Shown: piece after piece, positions 6,981 through 12,297 of the stretch
Position numbering within the stretch: the stretch's first letter is position 1
How the letters are laid out: every line of letters starts with the position of its first letter
Source of the DNA: Endomicrobium sp.
Lineage (GTDB): Bacteria > Elusimicrobiota > Endomicrobiia > Endomicrobiales > Endomicrobiaceae
Assembly: GCA_031273885.1 (NCBI GenBank)
Contig: JAISRA010000078.1
Span: 1 to 12,297 of the forward strand
Length of the DNA stretch: 12,297 nucleotides
Direction: 5' to 3'
Notes under the pieces: model-generated
The model's input: the letters and a program-made list of their open reading frames with translations, nothing else
Told to the model about the DNA's origin: nothing
Databases searched by the model: none
Translations under genes and position numbers: made by a program

Positions 6981-7067
6981 CGGAGAGATAGGGATTCGAA
7001 CCCTAGTTACCTTTTCAAGTAAACAGTCTTTCCAGGACTGCGCCTTAAACCACTCGGCCATCTCTCC
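6981..7067 (-). tRNA. tRNA-Ser(GGA)
   Basis: The acceptor stem GGAGAGA (7067-7061) pairs perfectly with TCTCTCC (6988-6982), and the discriminator is G73 (6981), the serine identity base. The anticodon arm is CAGTC-CTGGAAA-GACTG (7040-7024), with anticodon GGA at 7033-7031 reading UCC/UCU. A long variable arm (TTTACTTGAAAAGGTAA) and the T arm TAGGG-TTCGAAT-CCCTA confirm a class II tRNA. No CCA is encoded, so a CCA-adding enzyme is required. The 3' end of the tRNA faces the accessory block, which is the usual orientation for an integration site. I found no second copy of the 3' end in the window. Confidence 0.97.
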
Positions 7068-7088
7068 AATTAATATTTAATAGAAATT

Positions 7089-7117
7089 AATATATAATAT
7101 TAATGCATTTTGTTCAA
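7089..7117 (-). promoter_or_regulatory. sigma70-type promoter of tRNA-Ser
   Basis: On the minus strand TTGAAC (7117-7112) is followed by a 17-base spacer and TATATT (7094-7089). Transcription would start near 7082, about 15 bases before the mature tRNA 5' end. Confidence 0.6.
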
Positions 7118-7148
7118 TTAATTTACTGCTCATGCATCAAATATAAGG

Positions 7149-7373
7149 ATGTATACTTATTCTTTAATATATTTTTTATTTAGTTTTCACCGTTATTGTT
7201 ACTTCTCATCAGATGTTTCTCTAATAATCTACCAGCTCAACCATTTAATACCAGAGCTTAAAACAATTTTAGCAAATAATTGTAAAGTTTTATCTTTAAT
7301 AAAACACTATGCATATAAACAAGCACAAAAATTGCTTAGTTTATCTTTGAGCGTATTTGATTTTATTTTGTAA
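7149..7373 (+). CDS. doubtful 74-codon ORF, hypothetical or gene relic
   Basis: The frame runs from ATG 7149 to TAA 7371-7373. I do not recognise the product. The first 30 residues are hydrophobic and aromatic (IYFLFSF), and the rest is a Leu/Lys-rich stretch that could be helical (HLIPELKTILANNCKVLSLI). AAGG directly abuts the ATG with no spacer, so it cannot act as a normal ribosome binding site. A weak hairpin with a T-tract follows at 7392-7414, which gives slight support for a transcribed unit. It could equally be chance or the remains of a larger gene. Confidence 0.25.
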   Translation: MYTYSLIYFLFSFHRYCYFSSDVSLIIYQLNHLIPELKTILANNCKVLSLIKHYAYKQAQKLLSLSLSVFDFIL

Positions 7374-7391
7374 AAGACAGACGATATAAAT

Positions 7392-7414
7392 GACTTTGTA
7401 TAAAAGTCTGTTTT
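7392..7414 (+). terminator. weak terminator-like hairpin
   Basis: GACTTT (7392-7397), loop GTATA, AAAGTC (7403-7408), then TGTTTT. The stem is 6 bp and AT-rich, 18 bases past the stop of the doubtful ORF. An alternative outer pairing ACAGAC/GTCTGT exists. Confidence 0.3.
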
Positions 7415-7560
7415 AAATTTGTTTATTCTTCCCTGAAATAATTAAAAGTTGAAAATATACACCACTTCTGCCATATTTCTTCTCTTGTAATATAATTTAA
7501 AAGACATTTATACAAAAAATTATTAATTCCTAGTGATTTTTATACTAGCATAATTGGGAA
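7415..7560. other. AT-rich intergenic stretch, nothing recognised
   Basis: No convincing frame, RNA gene or repeat was seen. It lies between the weak hairpin and the CRP-like palindromes in front of the first ATPase. Confidence 0.5.
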
Positions 7561-7562
7561 AA

Positions 7563-7610
7563 TGTGATTATTATCACTTTTTACAGGTGAAAAATGTGAT
7601 TATACTCACA
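7563..7610. promoter_or_regulatory. two tandem CRP/FNR-type palindromes
   Basis: TGTGA-TTATAC-TCACA (7595-7610, extended to AAAATGTGA...TCACATTTT) matches the TGTGA-N6-TCACA consensus of CRP-type sites exactly. TGTGA-TTATTA-TCACT (7563-7578) differs at one position. The centres are 32 bp apart, about three helical turns, so bound dimers would lie on one face of the DNA. They lie just upstream of the likely promoter of the DUF4143 ATPase. The regulator could be any CRP/FNR-family member or an unrelated protein with the same dyad. Confidence 0.55.
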
Positions 7611-7615
7611 TTTTC

Positions 7616-7644
7616 TTGAAAAAAGAGAAATAATAGAGTACACT
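7616..7644 (+). promoter_or_regulatory. putative promoter of the first DUF4143 ATPase
   Basis: TTGAAA (7616-7621), a 17-base spacer and TACACT (7639-7644) suggest a start near 7651. AGAGGTGG (7663-7670) is then the ribosome binding site, 4 bases before ATG 7675. The downstream CRP-like palindrome ends 5 bases before the -35 box. Confidence 0.45.
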
Positions 7645-7674
7645 TATACATATTATTGAATTAGAGGTGGTATT

Positions 7675-8994
7675 ATGAAAAGAAAGGCTATGAAAGACCT
7701 TATCAATTGGAAAAACTCTTCCCGAAGGAAGCCTCTTTTAATCTATGGGGCAAGACAGGTAGGTAAGACTTGGCTTATGCAGAATTTCGGAAAACAGGAA
7801 TACCAAAATACAATCTATATTAATTTTGAAAACAATAAACCTATAAAGGAAATATTCTCTAAAGATTTGGACACAGAACGCCTTATCAAAAATATAGAGC
7901 TGGCAACTTCCAAAAAAATATCCTGCGAAAACACTCTTATTATTTTTGACGAAATACAGGAATGCAACAACGCCCTTGTATCCCTTAAATACTTTTGTGA
8001 TAATGCGCCGGAATACCACATTGTTGCCGCAGGCAGTTTTCTGGGCGTTGCTATGCAACAGGGAAATTCTTTCCCTGTAGGTAAAGTTGATATGCTGACG
8101 CTTTATCCTTTGACATTCTTTGAATTTTTAACCGCTCTTGACGAAGAAAGATTTGTAAAACTTATCAAAGATAAAGATTATCAAACTATCTTGTCATTTA
8201 AAAGCAAGTTCATAGAGAGACTGAAGCAATACTTTTATATAGGAGGTATGCCTGAAGCTGTATCCGCATATAAAAATAATGAAGATTTAGCAGAAGTCAG
8301 ACAGATACAACATACAATTCTTACCGCTTACCGCTCCGATTTTTCAAAACATATTAATTTGCACGATATTCCCAAAGTAGGTATGATATGGAATTCCATA
8401 CCCGTTCATCTTGCAAAAGAAAAGAAAAAATTTATGTACAAAGACATACGGCATGGAGCGCGGGCGCGTGAATATGAAAACGCTCTGCAATGGCTCTTTA
8501 ACAGTAATCTTATTTATAAAGTAAACTGTGTAAGCTTACCGAATTTGCCGCTTATCAGCTATCAAGTACGGGAACATTTTAAGGTTTATATGCTTGATAT
8601 AGGACTTTTATCCGCTATGGCGGAACTTGATTTAAAAGCTTATATTGATCCAAATGATAAAGTTTTCACCCATTTCAAGGGAGGATTAACAGAACAATTT
8701 GTCTTACAAGAATTACGTGCATCTGACACTAATCTGCCGATATTTTACTGGGTCAAAGAAAAAGGCAGCTGGGAAGTAGATTTTGTAATACAAAAATCAA
8801 ATGAGATTATTCCTATAGAAGTGAAATCCTCAATAAGTCTGGCAGCTAAAAGCTTAAAGGTTTATATGGAAACTTATAAACCTAAAATAACCGTCCGTTC
8901 ATCATTAGCAGATTATAACGTAAATAATAATCTTTACGATATTCCACTGTATATGATTGGAGTTTTAGAAGAAATTGTAGGAGAAAAAATTTAA
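7675..8994 (+). CDS. AAA ATPase with C-terminal DUF4143 domain (nuclease-like motif kept)
   Basis: 439 residues. The N-terminal AAA_14 ATPase has Walker A GARQVGKT (25-32), Walker B LIIFDE (88-93), and a sensor-like VAAGSFLGVAM (117-126). The middle part has the family signature YFYIGGMPEAV (186-196). The C-terminal DUF4143 domain contains WEVDFVIQ (366-373) and IPIEVKSS (379-386). D369, E382 and K384 form a D...ExK pattern like that of restriction-endonuclease folds. DUF4143 ATPases are common in anaerobic and host-associated bacteria, often in several copies. Their role is unproven, and mobile-element or defence roles have been suggested. The start is fixed by the strong ribosome binding site. 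The gene looks intact and stands alone under its own promoter and the two CRP-like sites. Confidence 0.9.
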   Translation: MKRKAMKDLINWKNSSRRKPLLIYGARQVGKTWLMQNFGKQEYQNTIYINFENNKPIKEIFSKDLDTERLIKNIELATSKKISCENTLIIFDEIQECNNALVSLKYFCDNAPEYHIVAAGSFLGVAMQQGNSFPVGKVDMLTLYPLTFFEFLTALDEERFVKLIKDKDYQTILSFKSKFIERLKQYFYIGGMPEAVSAYKNNEDLAEVRQIQHTILTAYRSDFSKHINLHDIPKVGMIWNSIPVHLAKEKKKFMYKDIRHGARAREYENALQWLFNSNLIYKVNCVSLPNLPLISYQVREHFKVYMLDIGLLSAMAELDLKAYIDPNDKVFTHFKGGLTEQFVLQELRASDTNLPIFYWVKEKGSWEVDFVIQKSNEIIPIEVKSSISLAAKSLKVYMETYKPKITVRSSLADYNVNNNLYDIPLYMIGVLEEIVGEKI

Positions 8995-9078
8995 CCGAAG
9001 CCTTATACCACACCCTTCAACATTTCTTTTTTATCAAATTTTAGATGTATTTCTTAATAAAATATATAAATTTTATAC

Positions 9079-9190
9079 AAGTTTTTATATTGAATGTTAT
9101 AAAACTATTATTTTTCCGCAAGTTTTTATATTGAACGTTGCAAAACTATTGATTTTTCGTAAGTTTTTATATACCATATTGTAAAAATAG
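9079..9190. repeat. three tandem 41-bp direct repeats upstream of the second ATPase
   Basis: Units start at 9079, 9120 and 9161, each opening AAGTTTTTATAT. Units 1 and 2 are 41 bases and alike throughout (TTGAAYGTT...AAAACTATT.ATTTTTC). Unit 3 diverges after about 12 bases and runs into the promoter -10 and the ribosome binding site. Each unit has an internal imperfect dyad of the form GTTTTTATA...TTRYAAAA, so they may be operator sites. The 41-bp spacing is close to four helical turns. Confidence 0.7.
9149..9177 (+). promoter_or_regulatory. putative promoter of the second DUF4143 ATPase, inside the repeats
   Basis: TTGATT (9149-9154), a 17-base spacer and TACCAT (9172-9177). The start would be near 9184, giving a leader of about 15 bases with AGAGGG (9189-9194) as the ribosome binding site 4 bases before ATG 9199. 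Confidence 0.4.
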
Positions 9191-9198
9191 AGGGCATT

Positions 9199-10392
9199 AT
9201 GCTTCAAAGACCGGATTATCTTAATAAACTTATTGGCTTTAAAGACAAACAACTTATCAAAATTGTTACAGGCATTCGAAGATGCGGTAAGTCAACGTTA
9301 TTTAAGCTGTTTCAGAAATATTTACTTGACAGCGGAGTTGATAAACCGCAAATCCAAAATATAAATTTTGAAGATATAAATAATGAAAAACTTACCGATT
9401 ATAAAATTCTTCATAAACACATAGAAGAGAATCTTGTTCCGAATAAAATGAATTATATTTTCCTGGATGAAATCCAAAATGTAAACAATTTTCAAAAAGC
9501 CGTTGACAGTCTGTTTATTAAAGATAATGTGGACTTATATATTACAGGTTCAAACGCTTACATGTTTTCAGGGAAAATTGCCACATTGCTTTCGGGGCGT
9601 TATATTGAAATTCAAATGTTTCCTCTTTCGTTTAAAGAATACATATCTGCACTTGAGGATAAATCAAATTTGCCTCAAAAATTTAAAGATTATCTTGAAG
9701 GCAGCTCTTTTCCGTATACGCTTGTATTTCAAAACGATAAAGAAAAAATCAGAGACTATTTAAGCGACGTTTATAATACTATAGTTTTAAAAGACATTAT
9801 AGAACGTAAAAACATTTCTGAAGTTTTAAAACTTAAAAGTATAATCAGATTTATGTTTAGCAATATCGGAAATTTATGTTCAATAAAAAAAATCAGCGAC
9901 ACAATATCCTCAAGCGGCAGAAAAACATCGCCTCTAACGGTTGAAAGTTATCTTAGCGCTTTGCTTGACAGTTATATTTTATACAAAATAGGACGTTATA
10001 CTATTAAAGGAAAAGAATACTTAAAAACAAATGAAAAATATTATGCGGTTGATATCGGACTTCGCTACCTTTTGCTCGGGTCCGCAAGCACGGATACCGG
10101 ACATATTTCGGAAAATATAATTTATCTTGAACTTATGCGCAGAGGTTATGAAATTTATATCGGAAAAGTCGGCGCCGCTGAAGTTGATTTCGTTGCTTTT
10201 AAAAACGACAAAACAGAATATTATCAAGTAGCGCAAACCGTGGCAGAAAAAAAGACGCTTGAGCGCGAACTGGCGCCGCTGAATGCAATCAGGGACAATA
10301 ATCAAAAATACCTTATAACAATGGACTATCTGCCGACAACTTCATATAACGGGATTCAACATATTAATGCATTGGAGTGGTTGATTAATTGA
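9199..10392 (+). CDS. AAA ATPase with C-terminal DUF4143 domain (divergent second copy)
   Basis: 397 residues. Walker A is GIRRCGKST (25-33), Walker B IFLDEIQ (87-93), and a sensor-like segment YITGSNAYMFSGKIATLLSGR (114-134) is followed by FPLSFKEYI, all typical of the GIRRxGKS subgroup of AAA_14 proteins. The C-terminal DUF4143 domain has AAEVDFVAF (326-334), but where the upstream paralogue has IEVKSS it reads YYQVAQTV (341-348). The ExK-like pair is therefore absent, which is common in this subgroup. It is not a recent duplicate of the neighbouring ATPase: outside the Walker region the two share little visible identity. It stops at TGA, and no clear terminator follows before the serS promoter. 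The function is unknown, as for the family. Confidence 0.9.
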   Translation: MLQRPDYLNKLIGFKDKQLIKIVTGIRRCGKSTLFKLFQKYLLDSGVDKPQIQNINFEDINNEKLTDYKILHKHIEENLVPNKMNYIFLDEIQNVNNFQKAVDSLFIKDNVDLYITGSNAYMFSGKIATLLSGRYIEIQMFPLSFKEYISALEDKSNLPQKFKDYLEGSSFPYTLVFQNDKEKIRDYLSDVYNTIVLKDIIERKNISEVLKLKSIIRFMFSNIGNLCSIKKISDTISSSGRKTSPLTVESYLSALLDSYILYKIGRYTIKGKEYLKTNEKYYAVDIGLRYLLLGSASTDTGHISENIIYLELMRRGYEIYIGKVGAAEVDFVAFKNDKTEYYQVAQTVAEKKTLERELAPLNAIRDNNQKYLITMDYLPTTSYNGIQHINALEWLIN

Positions 10393-10480
10393 GAATTTCT
10401 GCAACTTAAACAATTTTATTAAAAAAATTTGCTTTGAAGCATTAAAAATCTTCAGGGAAAACAGACATAAATTATTAAGG

Positions 10481-10509
10481 TTGACAAAAATATCATTGTT
10501 ATCTATACT
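10481..10509 (+). promoter_or_regulatory. serS promoter (near-consensus sigma70 type)
   Basis: TTGACA (10481-10486) is exact, the spacer is 17 bases, and TATACT (10504-10509) is one change from TATAAT. The start would be near 10516, giving a leader of about 64 bases. No T-box specifier or T-box sequence was recognised in that leader. Confidence 0.8.
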
Positions 10510-10579
10510 AAAATAAATTGGTACAGTCTTCCATTTTGAACACATCGGAAAAACTTGCCGGGAAGGCATTGGAGAGAAG

Positions 10580-11854
10580 ATGCTGGATATTAAATTTATC
10601 AGAGAAAACATTGAATCAGTAAAGCAGGCAATGCTTAACAGAAACAACTGCTTTAATTTTGACCAACTTTTAAAATTGGACGATGAAAGAAAAACTGCTG
10701 CCGGCGAAATAGATCAACTAAGGCTCAAAAAAAATAATATTTCCGCACAGACAGGCAAACTTAAAATAGAAAGTAAGGAAATCCCGCATGGAGTTCTTGA
10801 AGAAATAAATGAATTAAAAGATAAAATCCAAGAACAGGAAAAACAATTAGTTGCAATCGAAAGTCAAATAGAAGATTTTATTCTTCGTATACCTAATATC
10901 CCGGATGAAAGCGTACCTGTAGGCAAAGATGAAAAAGATAACAAGATTATAAGATACATAGGAACTCCTAAGAAATTCTCTTTTCAGCCAAAGCATCATT
11001 GGCATATAGGAGAGAACTTAGATATTCTTGATTTTACAACCGCTTCAAAAATTTCAGGTTCGCGTTTTGCAGTTTTAAAAAACGAAGGATGCGTTTTGGA
11101 AAGAGCAATTATTTCCTTCTTCCTGGACTTGCATAAAAAAAAGGGATATAAGGAAATAATGCTCCCTTATCTTGTAAATAAAACTTCAATGATAGGCACA
11201 GGGCAACTCCCCAAATTTGAGGATGATGTATATAAGTGTTCCAAGGATGATTTATACTTAATACCGACAGCGGAAATATCGGTAACAAATATTTACAGGG
11301 ATACTATTTTGGAAAAATCATGTCTCCCGCAAAAATATGTTTCCTATTCGGCATGTTTTAGAAGAGAATCCGGAACTTATGGAAAAGACACAAAAGGACT
11401 TATCAGAAATCATCAGTTTAATAAAGTAGAGCTTGTAAAATTTGTTTCCCCCGAAAGTTCAAACGAAGAATTAGAAACGCTTGTTCTTGACGCCGGGAAT
11501 GTTTTGGAACTGCTGGAGCTTCCATACAGAGTTTCTCTTTTGTCAACCGGAGATTTAGGTTTTTCAGCAGCAAAAACATACGACTTAGAAGTATGGCTTG
11601 CCGGAAGCGGAATGTATAGAGAAATTTCATCATGTTCAAATTTCAAAGATTTCCAAGCGAGGAGAATGAATATAAAATATAAAACTTCCCAAAATAAAAA
11701 AAATAATTTCTTACACACGTTAAACGGTTCGGGCGTCGCTGTAGGAAGAACTTTTGCAGCAATACTTGAAAATTACCAACAGGAAGACGGTTCTGTAATA
11801 ATCCCTGAAGTGTTACGCAAATACACCGGATTTGACAGTATAAAATCAAAATAA
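10580..11854 (+). CDS. serS: seryl-tRNA synthetase
   Basis: 424 residues, full length for bacterial SerRS. It is a cytoplasmic class II synthetase that activates serine and charges tRNA-Ser and tRNA-Sec. The start [19 protein letters not shown] is typical. Residues about 30-100 form the antiparallel coiled coil that grips the long variable arm. The catalytic core shows GTGQLPKF (206-213), TAE (230-232), motif 2 [15 protein letters not shown] (260-274), HQFNKVE (278-284), [15 protein letters not shown] (348-362), and motif 3 [11 protein letters not shown] (381-391) with R390. All key residues are present. GGAGAG (10571-10576) precedes the ATG. The gene has its own strong promoter and a terminator 14 bases past the stop, so it is monocistronic. 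A cognate tRNA-Ser(GGA) lies about 3.5 kb upstream on the other strand. Confidence 0.98.
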   Translation: MLDIKFIRENIESVKQAMLNRNNCFNFDQLLKLDDERKTAAGEIDQLRLKKNNISAQTGKLKIESKEIPHGVLEEINELKDKIQEQEKQLVAIESQIEDFILRIPNIPDESVPVGKDEKDNKIIRYIGTPKKFSFQPKHHWHIGENLDILDFTTASKISGSRFAVLKNEGCVLERAIISFFLDLHKKKGYKEIMLPYLVNKTSMIGTGQLPKFEDDVYKCSKDDLYLIPTAEISVTNIYRDTILEKSCLPQKYVSYSACFRRESGTYGKDTKGLIRNHQFNKVELVKFVSPESSNEELETLVLDAGNVLELLELPYRVSLLSTGDLGFSAAKTYDLEVWLAGSGMYREISSCSNFKDFQARRMNIKYKTSQNKKNNFLHTLNGSGVAVGRTFAAILENYQQEDGSVIIPEVLRKYTGFDSIKSK

Positions 11855-11863
11855 AAATACAAA

Positions 11864-11895
11864 TAAAAAAAGCCGTCTTCTAAAAGACGGCTTTT
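11864..11895. terminator. bidirectional rho-independent terminator between serS and the 31-codon gene
   Basis: AAAAGCCGTCTT (11868-11879), loop CTAA, and AAGACGGCTTTT (11884-11895) form a perfect 12-bp stem. TTTT ends the plus-strand transcript, and the A-run from 11864 gives a U-tract on the minus strand, so it serves both convergent genes. Confidence 0.92.
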
Positions 11896-11911
11896 CTCAC
11901 AACAATAATTC

Positions 11912-12007
11912 TTATTTCTTTTTCTTGCTAGAAGAACTTTTCTTCTTTACTTTTACATTAACTTTTTTCTTAACAGATTTTCCACCTTTTTTGCATCCAC
12001 AAGCCAT
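11912..12007 (-). CDS. 31-residue Lys-rich protein with a CxC motif
   Basis: A very short gene that reads MACGCKKGGKSVKKK from its start. The rest is almost only Lys, Val and Ser, ending SSSSKKKK. It has 16 lysines among 31 residues and C3-x-C5 near the N-terminus, with no acidic residue and no signal peptide. It is supported by a strong ribosome binding site, AAAGGAGC (12020-12013), 6 bases before ATG 12007-12005. A promoter-like pair lies upstream, and the bidirectional terminator begins 16 bases after its stop. I recognise no family. High charge suggests binding to RNA or DNA, and CxC could hold metal or form a disulfide (both inference). A chance frame is unlikely given the matching signals. 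Confidence 0.7.
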   Translation of the reverse strand: MACGCKKGGKSVKKKVNVKVKKKSSSSKKKK

Positions 12008-12023
12008 TTTTAGCTCCTTTCGC

Positions 12024-12063
12024 CAGGGACATTGTCCCAGTTTTTAGCCCACGCAAAGCGCGG
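12024..12063 (-). promoter_or_regulatory. hairpin-containing leader of the 31-codon gene
   Basis: The leader between the putative start near 12078 and the ribosome binding site holds two small hairpins: GGGAC-ATT-GTCCC (12026-12038) and CGC-AAA-GCG (12052-12060), the second extended by flanking C-G pairs. The local GC content is higher than in the surroundings. No riboswitch class is recognised. Confidence 0.35.
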
Positions 12064-12084
12064 AAACTTTCAATTGGAATAAAT

Positions 12085-12111
12085 ATTATAATAATTTTTT
12101 TATTATTGCAA
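12085..12111 (-). promoter_or_regulatory. putative promoter of the 31-codon gene
   Basis: On the minus strand TTGCAA (12111-12106) precedes a perfect TATAAT (12090-12085) with a 15-base spacer. Using TAATAT instead gives 17 bases. The -35 box abuts the stop codon (12105-12103) of the upstream membrane-protein gene. Confidence 0.5.
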
Positions 12112-12297
12112 ATCTTTTGGCGCTTCTCTGGGAGGAAGCTTAATGCTTCTCATCGCAAAAATACAGGAAACTATTGCTCCGATAAAATAAATCGACCATA
12201 TATGTGTATAATAAGAGCCTAAAATTACAGCAAATCCCGCTGCAAGAAAAGAGCATGCAAAAATAATTAAACTTGCTTCAAGATATTTCCATTTTGT
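12103..12297 (-). CDS. C-terminal fragment of a small membrane protein (runs off the window)
   Basis: The last 64 residues are open to the right edge. Two hydrophobic helices are clear: about ASLIIFACSFLAAGFAVIL and then IWSIYFIGAIVSCIFAM, joined by a short GSYYTH turn. They are followed by the basic-then-acidic tail RSIKLPPREAPKDLQ. The product is therefore an inner-membrane protein with a short soluble C-terminus. The start and total length are outside the window, and I do not recognise the family. The stop TAA lies next to the putative promoter of the 31-codon gene, which is co-directional. Confidence 0.7.
   Translation of the reverse strand, partial: TKWKYLEASLIIFACSFLAAGFAVILGSYYTHIWSIYFIGAIVSCIFAMRSIKLPPREAPKDLQ

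Noticed and set aside
10425..10450. TGCTTTGAAGCA hairpin as terminator of the second ATPase
   Set aside because: The stem is only 4-5 bp and is followed by TTAAAAA, with no T-run.
10515..10579. Possible 5S rRNA fragment or T-box in the serS leader (TTCCATTTTGAACACATCGGAA resembles part of 5S rRNA)
   Set aside because: Only a short loose match, with no flanking 5S stems and no T-box sequence or specifier loop. Probably chance.
1..12297. Deducing the restriction target from avoidance of GGATC or GAGTC
   Set aside because: Both motifs occur in the window, the host sites would be methylated anyway, and the sample is too small.
1..12297. CRISPR array or intact insertion sequence
   Set aside because: No regularly spaced direct repeats of CRISPR type and no transposase with terminal repeats were seen. 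The 41-bp repeats are contiguous and lack unique spacers.

Overview
The window is AT-rich bacterial DNA. It has a decayed accessory (defence) island on the left, a tRNA-Ser in the middle, two tandem AAA ATPases of the DUF4143 type, and a housekeeping end on the right (serS, a tiny basic protein, and a membrane-protein fragment). The organism cannot be named with confidence. High AT content, a tRNA without an encoded CCA end, several DUF4143 ATPases, a restriction-modification locus and visible pseudogenes fit a gut- or host-associated AT-rich lineage. Elusimicrobiota (Endomicrobium-like) is my guess only.

Left block (71-6184, plus strand): the genes are spaced by 2-22 bases and read as one transcription unit. 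First is a fused enzyme with a helix-turn-helix followed by two D12-class adenine methyltransferases (M.FokI-like organisation). Next is a 653-residue endonuclease of the AlwI/N.BstNBI family, so the pair looks like a type IIS restriction-modification system with an asymmetric target. Then comes a PIN-nuclease + GNAT + PUA-like (EVE/ASCH-type) protein split by a single in-frame TAG at 4991-4993, and a free-standing ASCH-domain protein. A fifth gene with a good ribosome binding site breaks off after about eleven codons. The breakpoint abuts a minus-strand DUF6088 (AbiEi-like antitoxin/regulator) pseudogene with four in-frame stops. The pseudogene still carries an operator-like dyad in front of its start.

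Middle (6689-7674): a structured inverted-repeat segment, a probable terminator, tRNA-Ser(GGA) on the minus strand with its own promoter, a doubtful 74-codon ORF, and then two tandem CRP/FNR-type palindromes 32 bp apart in front of the first ATPase.

Right block: the two DUF4143 ATPases (7675-8994 and 9199-10392) are not close paralogues. One keeps a nuclease-like D...ExK signature in its C-terminal domain and the other does not. The second is preceded by three tandem 41-bp repeats that include its likely promoter. serS (10580-11854) has a near-consensus sigma70-type promoter and ends at a perfect 12-bp bidirectional terminator. That terminator is shared with a convergent 31-residue Lys-rich protein with a CxC motif. 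The 31-codon gene has a strong ribosome binding site and a hairpin-containing leader, and its likely -35 box abuts the stop codon of the upstream membrane protein that runs off the right edge.
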